Assembly: GCA_025358235.1 (NCBI GenBank)
Contig: JANYKH010000044.1
Coordinates: 1-5,335 of the forward strand
Reading direction: 5' to 3'
DNA length: 5,335 bases
Source of the DNA: Chloroflexota bacterium
GTDB lineage: Bacteria > Chloroflexota > Dehalococcoidia > Dehalococcoidales > RBG-16-60-22
The notes below the pieces were generated by a model. The model did not search any database. It was not told where the DNA came from and saw only the letters and a list, made by a program, of their open reading frames with translations. The translations under genes were made by a program, and so were the position numbers. Positions within the stretch are counted from its first letter, which is position 1, and the number at the start of each line of letters is the position of its first letter. This document shows positions 1 through 5,014 of this stretch, in pieces.

Positions 1-1
1 G

Positions 2-331
2 CCGCCCCGCCTCAGGACAGATACCGGCAACCTTAAAGTAAAAGGCAGAAAAGCCATCGCGGACTTTCTGCAAATGCGCCTGACGCAGGCTATCACCGTC
101 CATCAAGGCCTCGCCCCGGATATCGATCTTACCAGTGATGCCACTGCCACAGGCAAATGGGAACTCCATGACGTTATCGTTAACGAAAGGGAAAACCAGA
201 TACTGCTGGGGTGGGGTTATTATGAAGATGAATATGTCAAAGTGGGCTCTGAATGGAAGATGAAGAGTTCTGTCCTGAAACGGAAACTGGTGGAAGTGCG
301 TAACCGCACGACGATGGAGAAAATTAGTTAA
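2..331 (+). CDS. SnoaL-like / NTF2-fold protein, C-terminal part (5' end outside window)
   Basis: The frame is open from the window edge to TAA at 329-331, giving 109 visible residues. Although an ATG lies at 74, no Shine-Dalgarno sequence precedes it, and the codons before it (GNLKVKGRKAIADFLQ) read as typical family sequence, so the true start is upstream of the window. The pattern is 'G..AIA.F....L', then T-V-H, then strands with 'D-A-T-A-T-G-K-W', 'G-W-G-Y-Y-E-D-E-Y' and a closing 'G-S-E-W-K-M-K'. This is that of the SnoaL_4 / DUF4440-type branch of the NTF2-like superfamily: small alpha+beta cone folds used as cyclases, dehydratases or isomerases, or for simple ligand binding. Which activity this one has cannot be told. 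No signal peptide or membrane segment is visible in the part present. It converges on the M50 protease gene, with a bidirectional terminator between them. Confidence 0.72.
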   Translation, partial: PPRLRTDTGNLKVKGRKAIADFLQMRLTQAITVHQGLAPDIDLTSDATATGKWELHDVIVNERENQILLGWGYYEDEYVKVGSEWKMKSSVLKRKLVEVRNRTTMEKIS

Positions 332-344
332 TTTAATATAGGTT

Positions 345-387
345 TAAAAAATTGCCCCCGGGGAATGACCCGGGGGGCTTTATTTAT
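345..387. terminator. Bidirectional intrinsic terminator
   Basis: A G/C-only stem is formed by 354-362 (GCCCCCGGG) and 369-378 (CCCGGGGGGC), with one bulged G and a 6-nt loop GAATGA. On the + strand it is followed by TTTATTT. On the - strand it is followed by AATTTTTTAAA (plus 343-353). It therefore serves both convergent genes, the SnoaL-like gene (stop at 331) and the M50 gene (stop at 401). Confidence 0.85.
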
Positions 388-400
388 GCCAATTTACTCT

Positions 401-1096
401 CTATCCGTAATGTGATCCCCAATACAAAATATTGATCACCATCGGGAACACCGCCTGGAAAAGCGGGCTGAAAATTTGCCATGCCACGATAAACCCAAAA
501 AAGGCGAACATCGGATTTGTCGTAAAAACTCTGTACTTGCGCGCCATATCTTCCGGCAGAAAGAGGGACAGCGCCCCGGCCCCGTCAAACGGCGGCAGCG
601 GTAGCAGATTCAGCACCACCATAATCAGATTAAGGGTGAACAGCATACTCAGGAAAATCGAAAGAGCCATCCAGCCGCCCCCCACCGCCGGATCTACGAT
701 GCTCCGGAAGTTGATCGAGAGGGGCTGTTCAAAAACCCCCGCGACGATCCCCGCTTTGATCCCTATGGCCGCCACAATCACGAGCAGCAGATTGGTTGCG
801 GGTCCTGCCAGTGCCATCCAGGCCTCTTTACGGGGATGTTTGTGCGCCCATACGGGGTCGTAAGGCGTGCTCGCAAAACCGAAAGGCCACCCCATGATAA
901 TCACTGAGATAATCGGCATCACCACCATGCCTATCGGAGAGCGTTTGATGTGGGGCACCGGGTCCAATGAAACCTGCCCTCCCAGGTAGGCGGTCGGGTC
1001 ACCTCCCCGCATCGCCGCCCAGGCATGGGCCGCCTCGTGAAATACTGCGGAAAGTATAAAGATTAAATACCAGCCAAAACCGTAGACGATTTCCAT
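401..1096 (-). CDS. M50 family (site-2-protease-like) membrane metalloprotease
   Basis: A 231-residue integral membrane protein with the zinc-protease motif HEAAH at residues 20-24 (H20 and H24 as zinc ligands, E21 as the general base) inside the first hydrophobic segment. The third ligand is probably D171 in 'NLLPLPPFDG', the NPxDG-equivalent motif of site-2 proteases. A conserved AGPATN (97-102) lies in a further membrane segment, and about five or six hydrophobic stretches are visible in all. Length and motif layout fit the compact M50B / YwhC-like group without PDZ or CBS domains, whose members cleave substrates within the membrane. The substrate is unknown. The start at 1094-1096 is chosen because the zinc motif normally lies about 20 residues from the N-terminus in this group. 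There is no conventional Shine-Dalgarno sequence next to it: a hairpin and T6 tract sit there instead. A strong promoter lies upstream at 1154-1182. Confidence 0.9.
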   Translation of the reverse strand: MEIVYGFGWYLIFILSAVFHEAAHAWAAMRGGDPTAYLGGQVSLDPVPHIKRSPIGMVVMPIISVIIMGWPFGFASTPYDPVWAHKHPRKEAWMALAGPATNLLLVIVAAIGIKAGIVAGVFEQPLSINFRSIVDPAVGGGWMALSIFLSMLFTLNLIMVVLNLLPLPPFDGAGALSLFLPEDMARKYRVFTTNPMFAFFGFIVAWQIFSPLFQAVFPMVINILYWGSHYG

Positions 1097-1128
1097 GAAA
1101 AAAGAGCCGCTTAACGCGGCTGACTCCC
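1097..1128 (-). promoter_or_regulatory. Terminator-like hairpin plus T6 directly before the M50 start codon
   Basis: Read on the - strand, AGCCGC-GTTAA-GCGGCT (plus 1121-1105) forms a perfect 6-bp stem, mostly G/C, with a 5-nt loop. C and TTTTTT follow, ending one base before the ATG at 1096. A GGGAG lies just 5' of the stem (plus 1128-1124). Two readings are possible. It may be an intrinsic terminator or attenuator that releases a leader RNA of about 50 nt. Or it may be a structured spacer: looping out the 17-nt hairpin leaves about 10 nt between GGGAG and ATG, a normal Shine-Dalgarno distance. The structure is seen; its role is inferred. Confidence 0.55.
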
Positions 1129-1153
1129 GTAACCAGATAATGAGATCAGAAGC

Positions 1154-1182
1154 ATTGTATGTGGGGGGCGGGGTAGTGTCAA
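1154..1182 (-). promoter_or_regulatory. sigma70-type promoter of the M50 protease gene
   Basis: On the - strand, TTGACA (plus 1182-1177) is a perfect -35 box. A 17-nt, very C-rich spacer separates it from TACAAT (plus 1159-1154), which matches the -10 consensus at five of six positions. The expected transcription start is near 1147, giving a leader of about 50 nt that contains the hairpin before the protease start codon. Confidence 0.78.
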
Positions 1183-1251
1183 GCCGGATTTCAGGTGGCT
1201 TTGCTTTGAGTAAACCCCAACCTCGCCAATGAAGATAAGTATTTTCCCTGA

Positions 1252-1281
1252 TAAACAGTCGGTAACCGGTGCGGCTATAAT
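1252..1281 (+). promoter_or_regulatory. Promoter of the PEBP lipoprotein gene
   Basis: A perfect -10 box TATAAT lies at 1276-1281. The best -35 candidate is TAAACA at 1252-1257 (four of six consensus bases, 18-nt spacer). Transcription would start near 1288, about 30 nt before the ATG at 1319. The -10 is convincing; the -35 is weak. Confidence 0.5.
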
Positions 1282-1301
1282 TTCAGTAGAGCGTAATTTT
1301 G

Positions 1302-1309
1302 AAAGGGAG
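1302..1309 (+). promoter_or_regulatory. Shine-Dalgarno sequence that fixes the start at 1319
   Basis: AAAGGGAG sits 9 nt before the ATG at 1319-1321. It decides against the in-frame ATG at 1229, which would lie upstream of the promoter -10 box and would place about 30 non-signal residues before the lipoprotein signal peptide. Confidence 0.75.
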
Positions 1310-1318
1310 CTTTGCACC

Positions 1319-2144
1319 ATGAAGAGTAATTATCCTGCGCTGTTTGTTGCTGGCATGAGCGTGGTCTTAATGGCTTTGCTGGTTTTGCCCGCTTGCGGGC
1401 CTTCCTCCACCGTCTCCACCACACCGCCCACCACCGCTACGCCTTCAGTTTCGTCCAAACCTAACCCGCCCCCCTCGTCTTCCGTTGTCCCAACGCCTTC
1501 CACCACGGTTGTTCCCCCACCTACTACCAATACCCCGGCGGTTTCCCCTAAACCTACGACTATTGCCGCTTCACCCTCGCCCGTTGTAACTCCGACTCCT
1601 TCTCCCGGTCCTTCACCTACCCCCGCTCCAACCCCATCTACCCCCGCGGTCACCTCAAACATCAGCTCGGTACAGATCACTTTAAACAGTCTGGTTTTCA
1701 ATAACGGCGAAAAAATTCCAGAAAAATACACCTGCTCCGGCATTAATATTTCTCCGCCCTTTTCCTGGGGCAACCCACCCGCCGGAACGAAGGCATTCGC
1801 CATGATCTGTGAAGATATTGATGGGCCCAGCGGCATTATCACCCACTGGATTATCTATAACATTGACCCGTCCAGCCGGGAACTGGCAGAGGGCATTCCG
1901 GCTTCGGCTCAGCTTGCCGGCAGTACCGTAATGCAGGGGAACAACGTACGCGGCAATCCCGGTTACACCGGACCCTGGCCCCCCGCCTCCCAGCACCCAT
2001 CGCTATGTCTTTACCCTGTTCGCGCTTTCCAAGCCTCTGACCCTGCCGGCCGGGGTTACCCGCCCGGATTTTCTGGCCGCGTTACCCGGCAATGTCCTGG
2101 CTCAAGGCCAGCTTATGGGTGTGTTTTCGAGGCCCGCTCCCTAG
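1319..2144 (+). pseudogene. PEBP (YbhB/YbcL-type) domain lipoprotein, broken by a 1-base frameshift
   Basis: The N-terminus is a lipoprotein signal peptide: K2, a hydrophobic core at about 7-22, and lipobox L-P-A-C with C26 as the lipidation site. A Pro/Thr/Ser-rich linker (about 27-116) then leads to a phosphatidylethanolamine-binding-protein domain starting near V118. The domain shows 'KIPEKYTCSGINISPPFSW', 'CEDIDGPSG', 'HWIIYNID' and 'MQGNNVRGNPGYTGP'. After codon 219 the frame fails. The uncorrected frame runs to TAG at 2147-2149 with unrelated residues. Deleting one G at 1977/1978 changes TGG to TGC and gives GPCPPPPSTHRYVF, then LFALSKPLTLPAG, ending LMGVFSRPAP at TAG 2142-2144 (274 residues). 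That is the canonical PEBP end, so the extra G is either a real mutation or a sequencing error. The intact product would be tethered outside the membrane. PEBP proteins bind small anionic ligands; the ligand here is unknown. The gene converges on the MBL hydrolase gene. Confidence 0.85.
1397..1660 (+). repeat. Low-complexity Pro/Thr/Ser linker coding region
   Basis: Here the lipoprotein gene is made largely of CCN, ACN and TCN codons, producing irregular P-T-P-S, T-P-P-T and S-P-S-P runs with no fixed repeat period. Such segments usually act as extended spacers that hold an extracellular domain away from the membrane or through a cell wall. The long glycine/valine-rich open frame on the opposite strand here is an artefact of this composition. 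Confidence 0.7.
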
Positions 2145-2986
2145 GGTAGGTCAACAACTATACCGGTCGAATTAAAGAAAAACCCATCCCCGAATTCGCG
2201 GGCGAGAATGGCGCATACGGAGAGGCTGGTGCAGTGGCATAAACCCAGCTTCTCCACGCCTATTTCCTTTAGAGCGGCGATTGTTGGTATCAGCCTTTCT
2301 TTAGAGGTGTCCACCAGGTGTGAACCCCCGATCACGGTGTGAATCTTTTTTATTCCTGTCAGTTTCTGGGCGTGCAACAGGGTGTTGATCGTACCGTGGT
2401 GCGCACACCCCAGGATAACGGCCAGTCCGTCCTGTGTTTTGATTATCATCGCCAGATCGTCGTTAAGCGGGTCCTGGCGCATCTCGCCGCCCTCTTTGAC
2501 CATCAGGTATGGTTCCAGCTTTTCATAATCCGTGACCATCGGTATTTCGCCTGTGGTCATCACGCCATCACCCAGGTCGATGGGGGTTTTGGTCATCGTA
2601 AATCTAGCGCCCAGCCCCTCCAGTTCCACCCGCCGGTGGGGGATGCCGATAAACCTGGCTGCCCGCCCCTTGCGCTGTGAATATTTGGCGCTCCAGACGT
2701 CCGGATGTGCAATAACTTCCACTTCTTTGTGCATTTGTCGCAGCACTTCACGCAGGCCGCCGGCGTGGTCATGATGGCCGTGGCTCAGCACGATCTTGTC
2801 AACTTTGTTGAGGTCCACTCCCAGCACCGGCGCGTTGTTGCTTACTGTTATCGTGCGGCCGGTATCAAATAATATTTTCTTTTTGGCGGTCTCGATAAGG
2901 ATGCTCAACCCCCACTCCGCCAGCAGATACCCCGCCCCGATGGAATTGACCCCGTTCTCATTCAGAGTTGTAATGCGAACCGCCAT
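2141..2986 (-). CDS. MBL-fold metallohydrolase, COG1237-like
   Basis: A 281-residue metallo-beta-lactamase fold protein without a signal peptide. D41 of 'LFDTG' is followed by the dinuclear metal motif SHGHHDHAGG (H69, H71, D73, H74). Later conserved elements are 'DDLAM' (176-180), 'GCAHHGTIN' with H196/H197, 'GGSHL' with H223, and 'LCHCTS' with H251. This order matches the COG1237 group of metal-dependent hydrolases, which includes the archaeal enzyme annotated as 7,8-dihydropterin-6-methyl-4-(beta-D-ribofuranosyl)-aminobenzene-5'-phosphate synthase. That specific reaction should not be assumed here. The start at 2984-2986 is fixed by AAAGGAG about 6 nt upstream (plus 2993-2999). The stop TAG (plus 2143-2141) overlaps the corrected stop of the convergent lipoprotein gene. 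No terminator is visible at that junction. Confidence 0.88.
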   Translation of the reverse strand: MAVRITTLNENGVNSIGAGYLLAEWGLSILIETAKKKILFDTGRTITVSNNAPVLGVDLNKVDKIVLSHGHHDHAGGLREVLRQMHKEVEVIAHPDVWSAKYSQRKGRAARFIGIPHRRVELEGLGARFTMTKTPIDLGDGVMTTGEIPMVTDYEKLEPYLMVKEGGEMRQDPLNDDLAMIIKTQDGLAVILGCAHHGTINTLLHAQKLTGIKKIHTVIGGSHLVDTSKERLIPTIAALKEIGVEKLGLCHCTSLSVCAILAREFGDGFFFNSTGIVVDLP

Positions 2987-3031
2987 TTATGACTCCTTTA
3001 TTGCGGGAAAATTTGTCTTTATAATGCCGTC

Positions 3032-3040
3032 ATTCTAGCA
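3032..3040 (-). promoter_or_regulatory. Candidate extended -10 promoter of the MBL hydrolase gene
   Basis: On the - strand TGC-TAGAAT reads as an extended -10 element (TGn followed by a five-of-six match to TATAAT), about 45 nt before the start codon. No good -35 box is found at 16-18 nt; the best hexamer there, TGATTA, is poor. The site lies just downstream of the SRPBCC terminator, where a new promoter would be expected. Confidence 0.4.
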
Positions 3041-3063
3041 CAGGGGGCCGGTTTTAATCACCA

Positions 3064-3103
3064 ATAAAAAAGTCCCGCGTTCCAAAGGTGGATTCCGCAG
3101 GAC
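3064..3103 (-). terminator. Intrinsic terminator of the SRPBCC gene
   Basis: On the - strand GTCCTGCG (plus 3103-3096) pairs with CGCGGGAC (plus 3079-3072) through 8 bp including one T-G pair. An inner TCCA/TGGA stem with loop CCTT extends it. TTTTTT follows at once (plus 3071-3066). It begins about 23 nt after the SRPBCC stop and separates that gene from the MBL hydrolase gene. Confidence 0.85.
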
Positions 3104-3126
3104 CGAGTTGACTGTTTAAGTGTGAT

Positions 3127-3519
3127 TTACTTTGCCAGCATCGCCTTCATCGGTGCCCAGTAAAAATCACGCCAGCCTTGCGCGATGTCATCATACTTGT
3201 CTTCGGGTACTCCCGTCTGGGTGAACGTCAGTCGGGTGCCCGTTTCAACGTCCTGGAATGCGAAGTTGACGGTAGAATAAACCCCCTCCGGCCAGTCTGA
3301 GGCCCGCCACGTCTGTACGATCTTCACATCCGGTTCCAGTTCAAGGTTCACGCCTTCGGCATAATTATCGAAGACATTAAATTTTCCGCCCACTTTGCGG
3401 CTGATTAGAGCCTTGCCGCCGGTGAAAGCGGCATGCTTTTTCGCATCCATCAACATTTCATAGACGTCATGCCGGGCAGCTTTGAACGTAATAGTTTGCT
3501 TGATAGTTTTTGACGCCAT
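3127..3519 (-). CDS. SRPBCC / AHSA1-like (START-fold) protein
   Basis: A 130-residue cytoplasmic protein. It opens with 'TIKQTITFKAARHDVYEMLMD', the usual strand and helix of this fold. 'HAAFTGGKALISRKVGGKFNVFD' follows, then the long central strands ('IVQTWRASDWPEGVYSTVNFAF' and 'GTRLTFTQTGVPE'). The C-terminal helix 'GWRDFYWAPMKAML' is the signature of the AHSA1 (Activator of Hsp90 ATPase homologue) subgroup. The fold forms a deep hydrophobic pocket; the bacterial members are mostly uncharacterised and no ligand can be named. Two in-frame ATGs lie upstream (MVSKYR... at 3552 and MREVKM... at 3534). The start at 3517-3519 is preferred because GAGAGGT (plus 3530-3524) sits about 5 nt before it and the domain begins directly after it. 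It lies downstream of tRNA-Gln on the same strand, with no clear terminator between them. Confidence 0.82.
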   Translation of the reverse strand: MASKTIKQTITFKAARHDVYEMLMDAKKHAAFTGGKALISRKVGGKFNVFDNYAEGVNLELEPDVKIVQTWRASDWPEGVYSTVNFAFQDVETGTRLTFTQTGVPEDKYDDIAQGWRDFYWAPMKAMLAK

Positions 3520-3625
3520 CTTGACCTCTCGCATTCGGTATTTTGAAACCATTCATGTGAGGGTTGAATCCGAATAGACTTAATATCTTATTATGGCGTT
3601 TGCCCGGAACATTCGGATATAGGGA

Positions 3626-3631
3626 ATTATA
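3626..3631 (-). promoter_or_regulatory. Possible -10 box for the SRPBCC gene
   Basis: A perfect TATAAT occurs on the - strand about 105 nt before the SRPBCC start, in the gap after tRNA-Gln. No convincing -35 hexamer lies 16-18 nt upstream (CGTCAA at 17 nt). The gene may instead be read through from the strong tRNA promoter. Weak call. Confidence 0.3.
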
Positions 3632-3686
3632 CGTAAAATATCGAGTTTTTGACGGCGGAAACTGAAGATAAAAGGTTGAAAGTAGC

Positions 3687-3760
3687 TGGCTGGGGAAGGA
3701 GGATTCGAACCTCCACAAACGGCTCCAGAGGCCGTTGTCCTACCATTAGACGATTCCCCA
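3687..3760 (-). tRNA. trnQ: tRNA-Gln (anticodon CUG) with encoded CCA
   Basis: On the - strand the acceptor arm TGGGGAA (from 3760) pairs with TTCCCCA (ending at 3691), followed by G73 and genomically encoded CCA (3689-3687). The D-arm is GTCT/GGAC with loop AATGGTA. The anticodon arm ACGGC/GCCGT carries loop CTCTGGA, placing anticodon CTG at plus 3728-3726, which reads CAG. The T-arm GGAGG/CCTCC carries loop TTCGAAT. The U1-A72 pair and G73 are typical of glutamine tRNAs. All arms are intact, so the gene should be functional. No terminator is obvious downstream. Confidence 0.95.
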
Positions 3761-3773
3761 ATACGCAAAGAAG

Positions 3774-3802
3774 ATTATATCATGGAACGTTTTTCACGGC
3801 AA
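3774..3802 (-). promoter_or_regulatory. Promoter of tRNA-Gln
   Basis: On the - strand, TTGCCG (plus 3802-3797), a 17-nt spacer and a perfect TATAAT (plus 3779-3774) preceded by TGA make a consensus promoter with an extended -10. Transcription would start near 3767, leaving a leader of only a few nucleotides before the tRNA 5' end at 3760. Confidence 0.8.
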
Positions 3803-3851
3803 GGCTAGACTCCCCCTCAAAATTCGGCAGCACTCCTGCATCCGTTCTCTC

Positions 3852-3867
3852 TTGCAACAAGTTGCAA
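3852..3867 (+). promoter_or_regulatory. Nur-box-like dyad operator over the regulator's -35 region
   Basis: TTGCAAC-AA-GTTGCAA is a perfect 7-2-7 inverted repeat. It can also be read as TTGCAA-N4-TTGCAA. The right half is itself the best -35 hexamer of the Fur-family gene, so a bound repressor would block RNA polymerase. As I recall it, the nickel-responsive Fur homologue Nur of Streptomyces binds TTGCAA-N5-TTGCAA, only one base different in spacing. A second copy of the core lies before cbiM. Binding by the neighbouring regulator is inferred. Confidence 0.6.
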
Positions 3868-3891
3868 CTGGCAGCGTTCCGGTGCTATCAT
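3862..3891 (+). promoter_or_regulatory. Promoter of the Fur-family gene, probably leaderless
   Basis: TTGCAA (3862-3867), an 18-nt spacer and TATCAT (3886-3891) preceded by TGC form an extended -10 promoter. Only 6 nt separate the -10 box from the ATG at 3898, so transcription should begin at or next to the start codon. This agrees with the lack of a Shine-Dalgarno sequence before the ATG. Confidence 0.6.
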
Positions 3892-3897
3892 TATTTT

Positions 3898-4323
3898 ATG
3901 GGACACGTCCATACTATCGTTGATAAACTGACTGAAAAGGGCTACCGCCTTACGCCCCAGCGCATCATGGTGCTGGAAGCTATCGAGCACAGCCATGACC
4001 ATATCAGCGCTGAGGAAATTCACGCGGATGTCGTAAAAAAATACCCCCATGTCAACATCTCGACGATTTATCGCACGCTGACCCTGCTGGAGCAACTTGG
4101 CATGGTTACGCAGACCGATATGGGCGGGGGCTGCATCCGCTTCCACCCCGCCGAGCGCGGCCACCACCATCACCTGATCTGCCAGAGTTGTGGCAGTACC
4201 ATTGATCTTGAAGAGTCCGCCCTTTTACCCCTTCAGCAAAGCCTGCGGGAAAGTTACAATTTTGAGGCTGATCTCAGCCATCTCGCCATCTTCGGCCGTT
4301 GCCGGAACTGCCGCTCCAAATAA
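3898..4323 (+). CDS. Fur-family metal-dependent transcriptional regulator, probably Nur-like (Ni/Co)
   Basis: A 141-residue protein of full Fur-family length. The winged-helix DNA-binding domain spans about 5-82, with 'GYRLTPQRIMVLEAI' (15-29), 'HISAEEIH' (35-42) and the recognition helix region 'NISTIYRTLTLLEQLG' (53-68). The dimerisation and metal-binding domain follows, with H83, the tract H89-H92, and two CxxC pairs (C95/C98 and C135/C138) that form the structural zinc site of the family. Thirteen histidines, including H31, H33 and H35, offer sensory metal ligands. The ATG at 3898 is chosen because the domain starts directly after it and a promoter lies just upstream; extending the frame further runs through the tRNA. 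Fur, Zur, PerR and Nur cannot be separated by motifs alone. The adjoining cbiM operon and the TTGCAA dyads favour a nickel/cobalt sensor. With no terminator after the stop, it may be cotranscribed with cbiM. Confidence 0.88.
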   Translation: MGHVHTIVDKLTEKGYRLTPQRIMVLEAIEHSHDHISAEEIHADVVKKYPHVNISTIYRTLTLLEQLGMVTQTDMGGGCIRFHPAERGHHHHLICQSCGSTIDLEESALLPLQQSLRESYNFEADLSHLAIFGRCRNCRSK

Positions 4324-4340
4324 AAAAATTTAACCACCTG

Positions 4341-4362
4341 CTGCAAATAGTTGCATCTGCAA
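4341..4362 (+). promoter_or_regulatory. Second Nur-box-like dyad in the cbiM leader
   Basis: CTGCAA-ATAG-TTGCAT (4341-4356) keeps the TGCAA-N4-TTGCA core found before the regulator gene, with the same 4-nt spacing. A further half-site TGCAA follows at 4358-4362 and runs into the Shine-Dalgarno sequence. It lies 20 nt before the cbiM start in the 52-nt gap after the regulator gene. No clear separate promoter is seen, so a repressor here could block a weak internal promoter, elongation, or both. Confidence 0.5.
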
Positions 4363-4366
4363 GGAG
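4361..4366 (+). promoter_or_regulatory. Shine-Dalgarno sequence that fixes the TTG start of cbiM
   Basis: AAGGAG ends 9 nt before the TTG at 4376-4378. It directly abuts another in-frame TTG at 4367, which is therefore too close to be used. Confidence 0.8.
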
Positions 4367-4375
4367 TTGTTAAAA

Positions 4376-5014
4376 TTGCATATCCCAGATGGTCTGTTAA
4401 GCTTCGGTACCCTCGCTGTCACCGGCGCGGTTTCCGCCGGGACTGTGGCCGTGGCTGTCAAACAGGCCAATAAAAAAATTAAAGAAAAGAATGTGCCCCT
4501 CATGGGTGTCATGGCCGCTTTTATCTTTGCCGCGCAAATGGTGAATTTTCCTATTCCCGGCGGCACCTCCGGCCACCTTATCGGGGCCGCCCTGGCAGTA
4601 ATATTGCTTGGGCCGTGGTCCGCGATAATTATTCTCACCTGTATTCTGTTTGCCCAGTGCCTCATTTTTCAGGACGGCGGGTTGGTCGCCCTGGGGGCGA
4701 ATATCCTTAACATGGGCGTCCTCGGCACGCTGGCCGGCTGGCTGGCTTTAAGGCTGAATACAGTAATGTTCGGTCCCGGCAGCAAGGCGCAAATCGCCGC
4801 GGCTTTCACCGCCGCCTGGCTTTCGGTCGTTATCTCTGCGGCTGCCTGTGCCTTTGAATTGGCCTTCTCCGGTGTTGCCCCGGCCGGCATCGTCATCCCG
4901 GCCATGATCGGCGTGCACGCGGTCATCGGTATCGGGGAGGGGATTATCACCGTCGCGGTAGTTGCCCTGGTTAAGTCCGTCCGTATAGATCTCATGGAAA
5001 TGGCGAAAATATGA
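4376..5014 (+). CDS. cbiM: CbiM, substrate-binding membrane subunit of a cobalt/nickel ECF transporter
   Basis: A 212-residue polytopic membrane protein and the metal-capturing S-component of a CbiMNQO/NikMNQO-type importer. The N-terminus MHIPDG is the family hallmark. In the known NikM structure the N-terminal amine, the residue-2 backbone, His2 and His67 coordinate the metal; here H2 and H67 (in 'NFPIPGGTSGH', 57-67) are both present. Other family blocks are 'LLGPW' (77-81) and 'FQDGGLVALGANILNMGV' (98-115). About six hydrophobic segments are visible. The start is TTG at 4376, not the upstream TTG at 4367: it gives the conserved Met-His terminus and has AAGGAG at 9 nt. It follows the Fur-family gene by 52 nt and overlaps the PDGLE gene by ATGA. 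Cobalt and nickel cannot be told apart from the sequence; the Nur-like dyads lean towards nickel. Confidence 0.93.
   Translation: MHIPDGLLSFGTLAVTGAVSAGTVAVAVKQANKKIKEKNVPLMGVMAAFIFAAQMVNFPIPGGTSGHLIGAALAVILLGPWSAIIILTCILFAQCLIFQDGGLVALGANILNMGVLGTLAGWLALRLNTVMFGPGSKAQIAAAFTAAWLSVVISAAACAFELAFSGVAPAGIVIPAMIGVHAVIGIGEGIITVAVVALVKSVRIDLMEMAKI

Noticed and set aside
1111..1320. 69-residue open frame on the - strand upstream of the M50 gene, which might own the hairpin as its terminator.
   Set aside because: It runs across both divergent promoters (1154-1182 and 1252-1281) and has no recognisable family sequence, so it is unlikely to be a gene.
1330..1842. 170-residue Gly/Val-rich open frame on the - strand.
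   Set aside because: It is the complement of the Pro/Thr/Ser linker of the lipoprotein; its low stop density comes from that composition.
1982..2149. The alternative C-terminus of the lipoprotein in the unbroken frame as a genuine novel domain.
   Set aside because: Its residues match no PEBP feature, while the +1 frame gives the family C-terminus without interruption.
3072..3103. T-box-like stretch on the + strand (AAAGGTGG...CCGC near a G/C stem).
   Set aside because: No specifier stem, no downstream + strand gene, and the same bases form a clean intrinsic terminator with a T6 tract on the - strand for the SRPBCC gene.
3580..3768. 62-residue open frame on the - strand beginning MRIGESSNGRTT.
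   Set aside because: It is a translation across the tRNA-Gln gene, a common false ORF.
4367..4378. TTG at 4367 as the cbiM start.
   Set aside because: It abuts the Shine-Dalgarno sequence with no spacing and would add three residues before the conserved metal-binding Met-His terminus.
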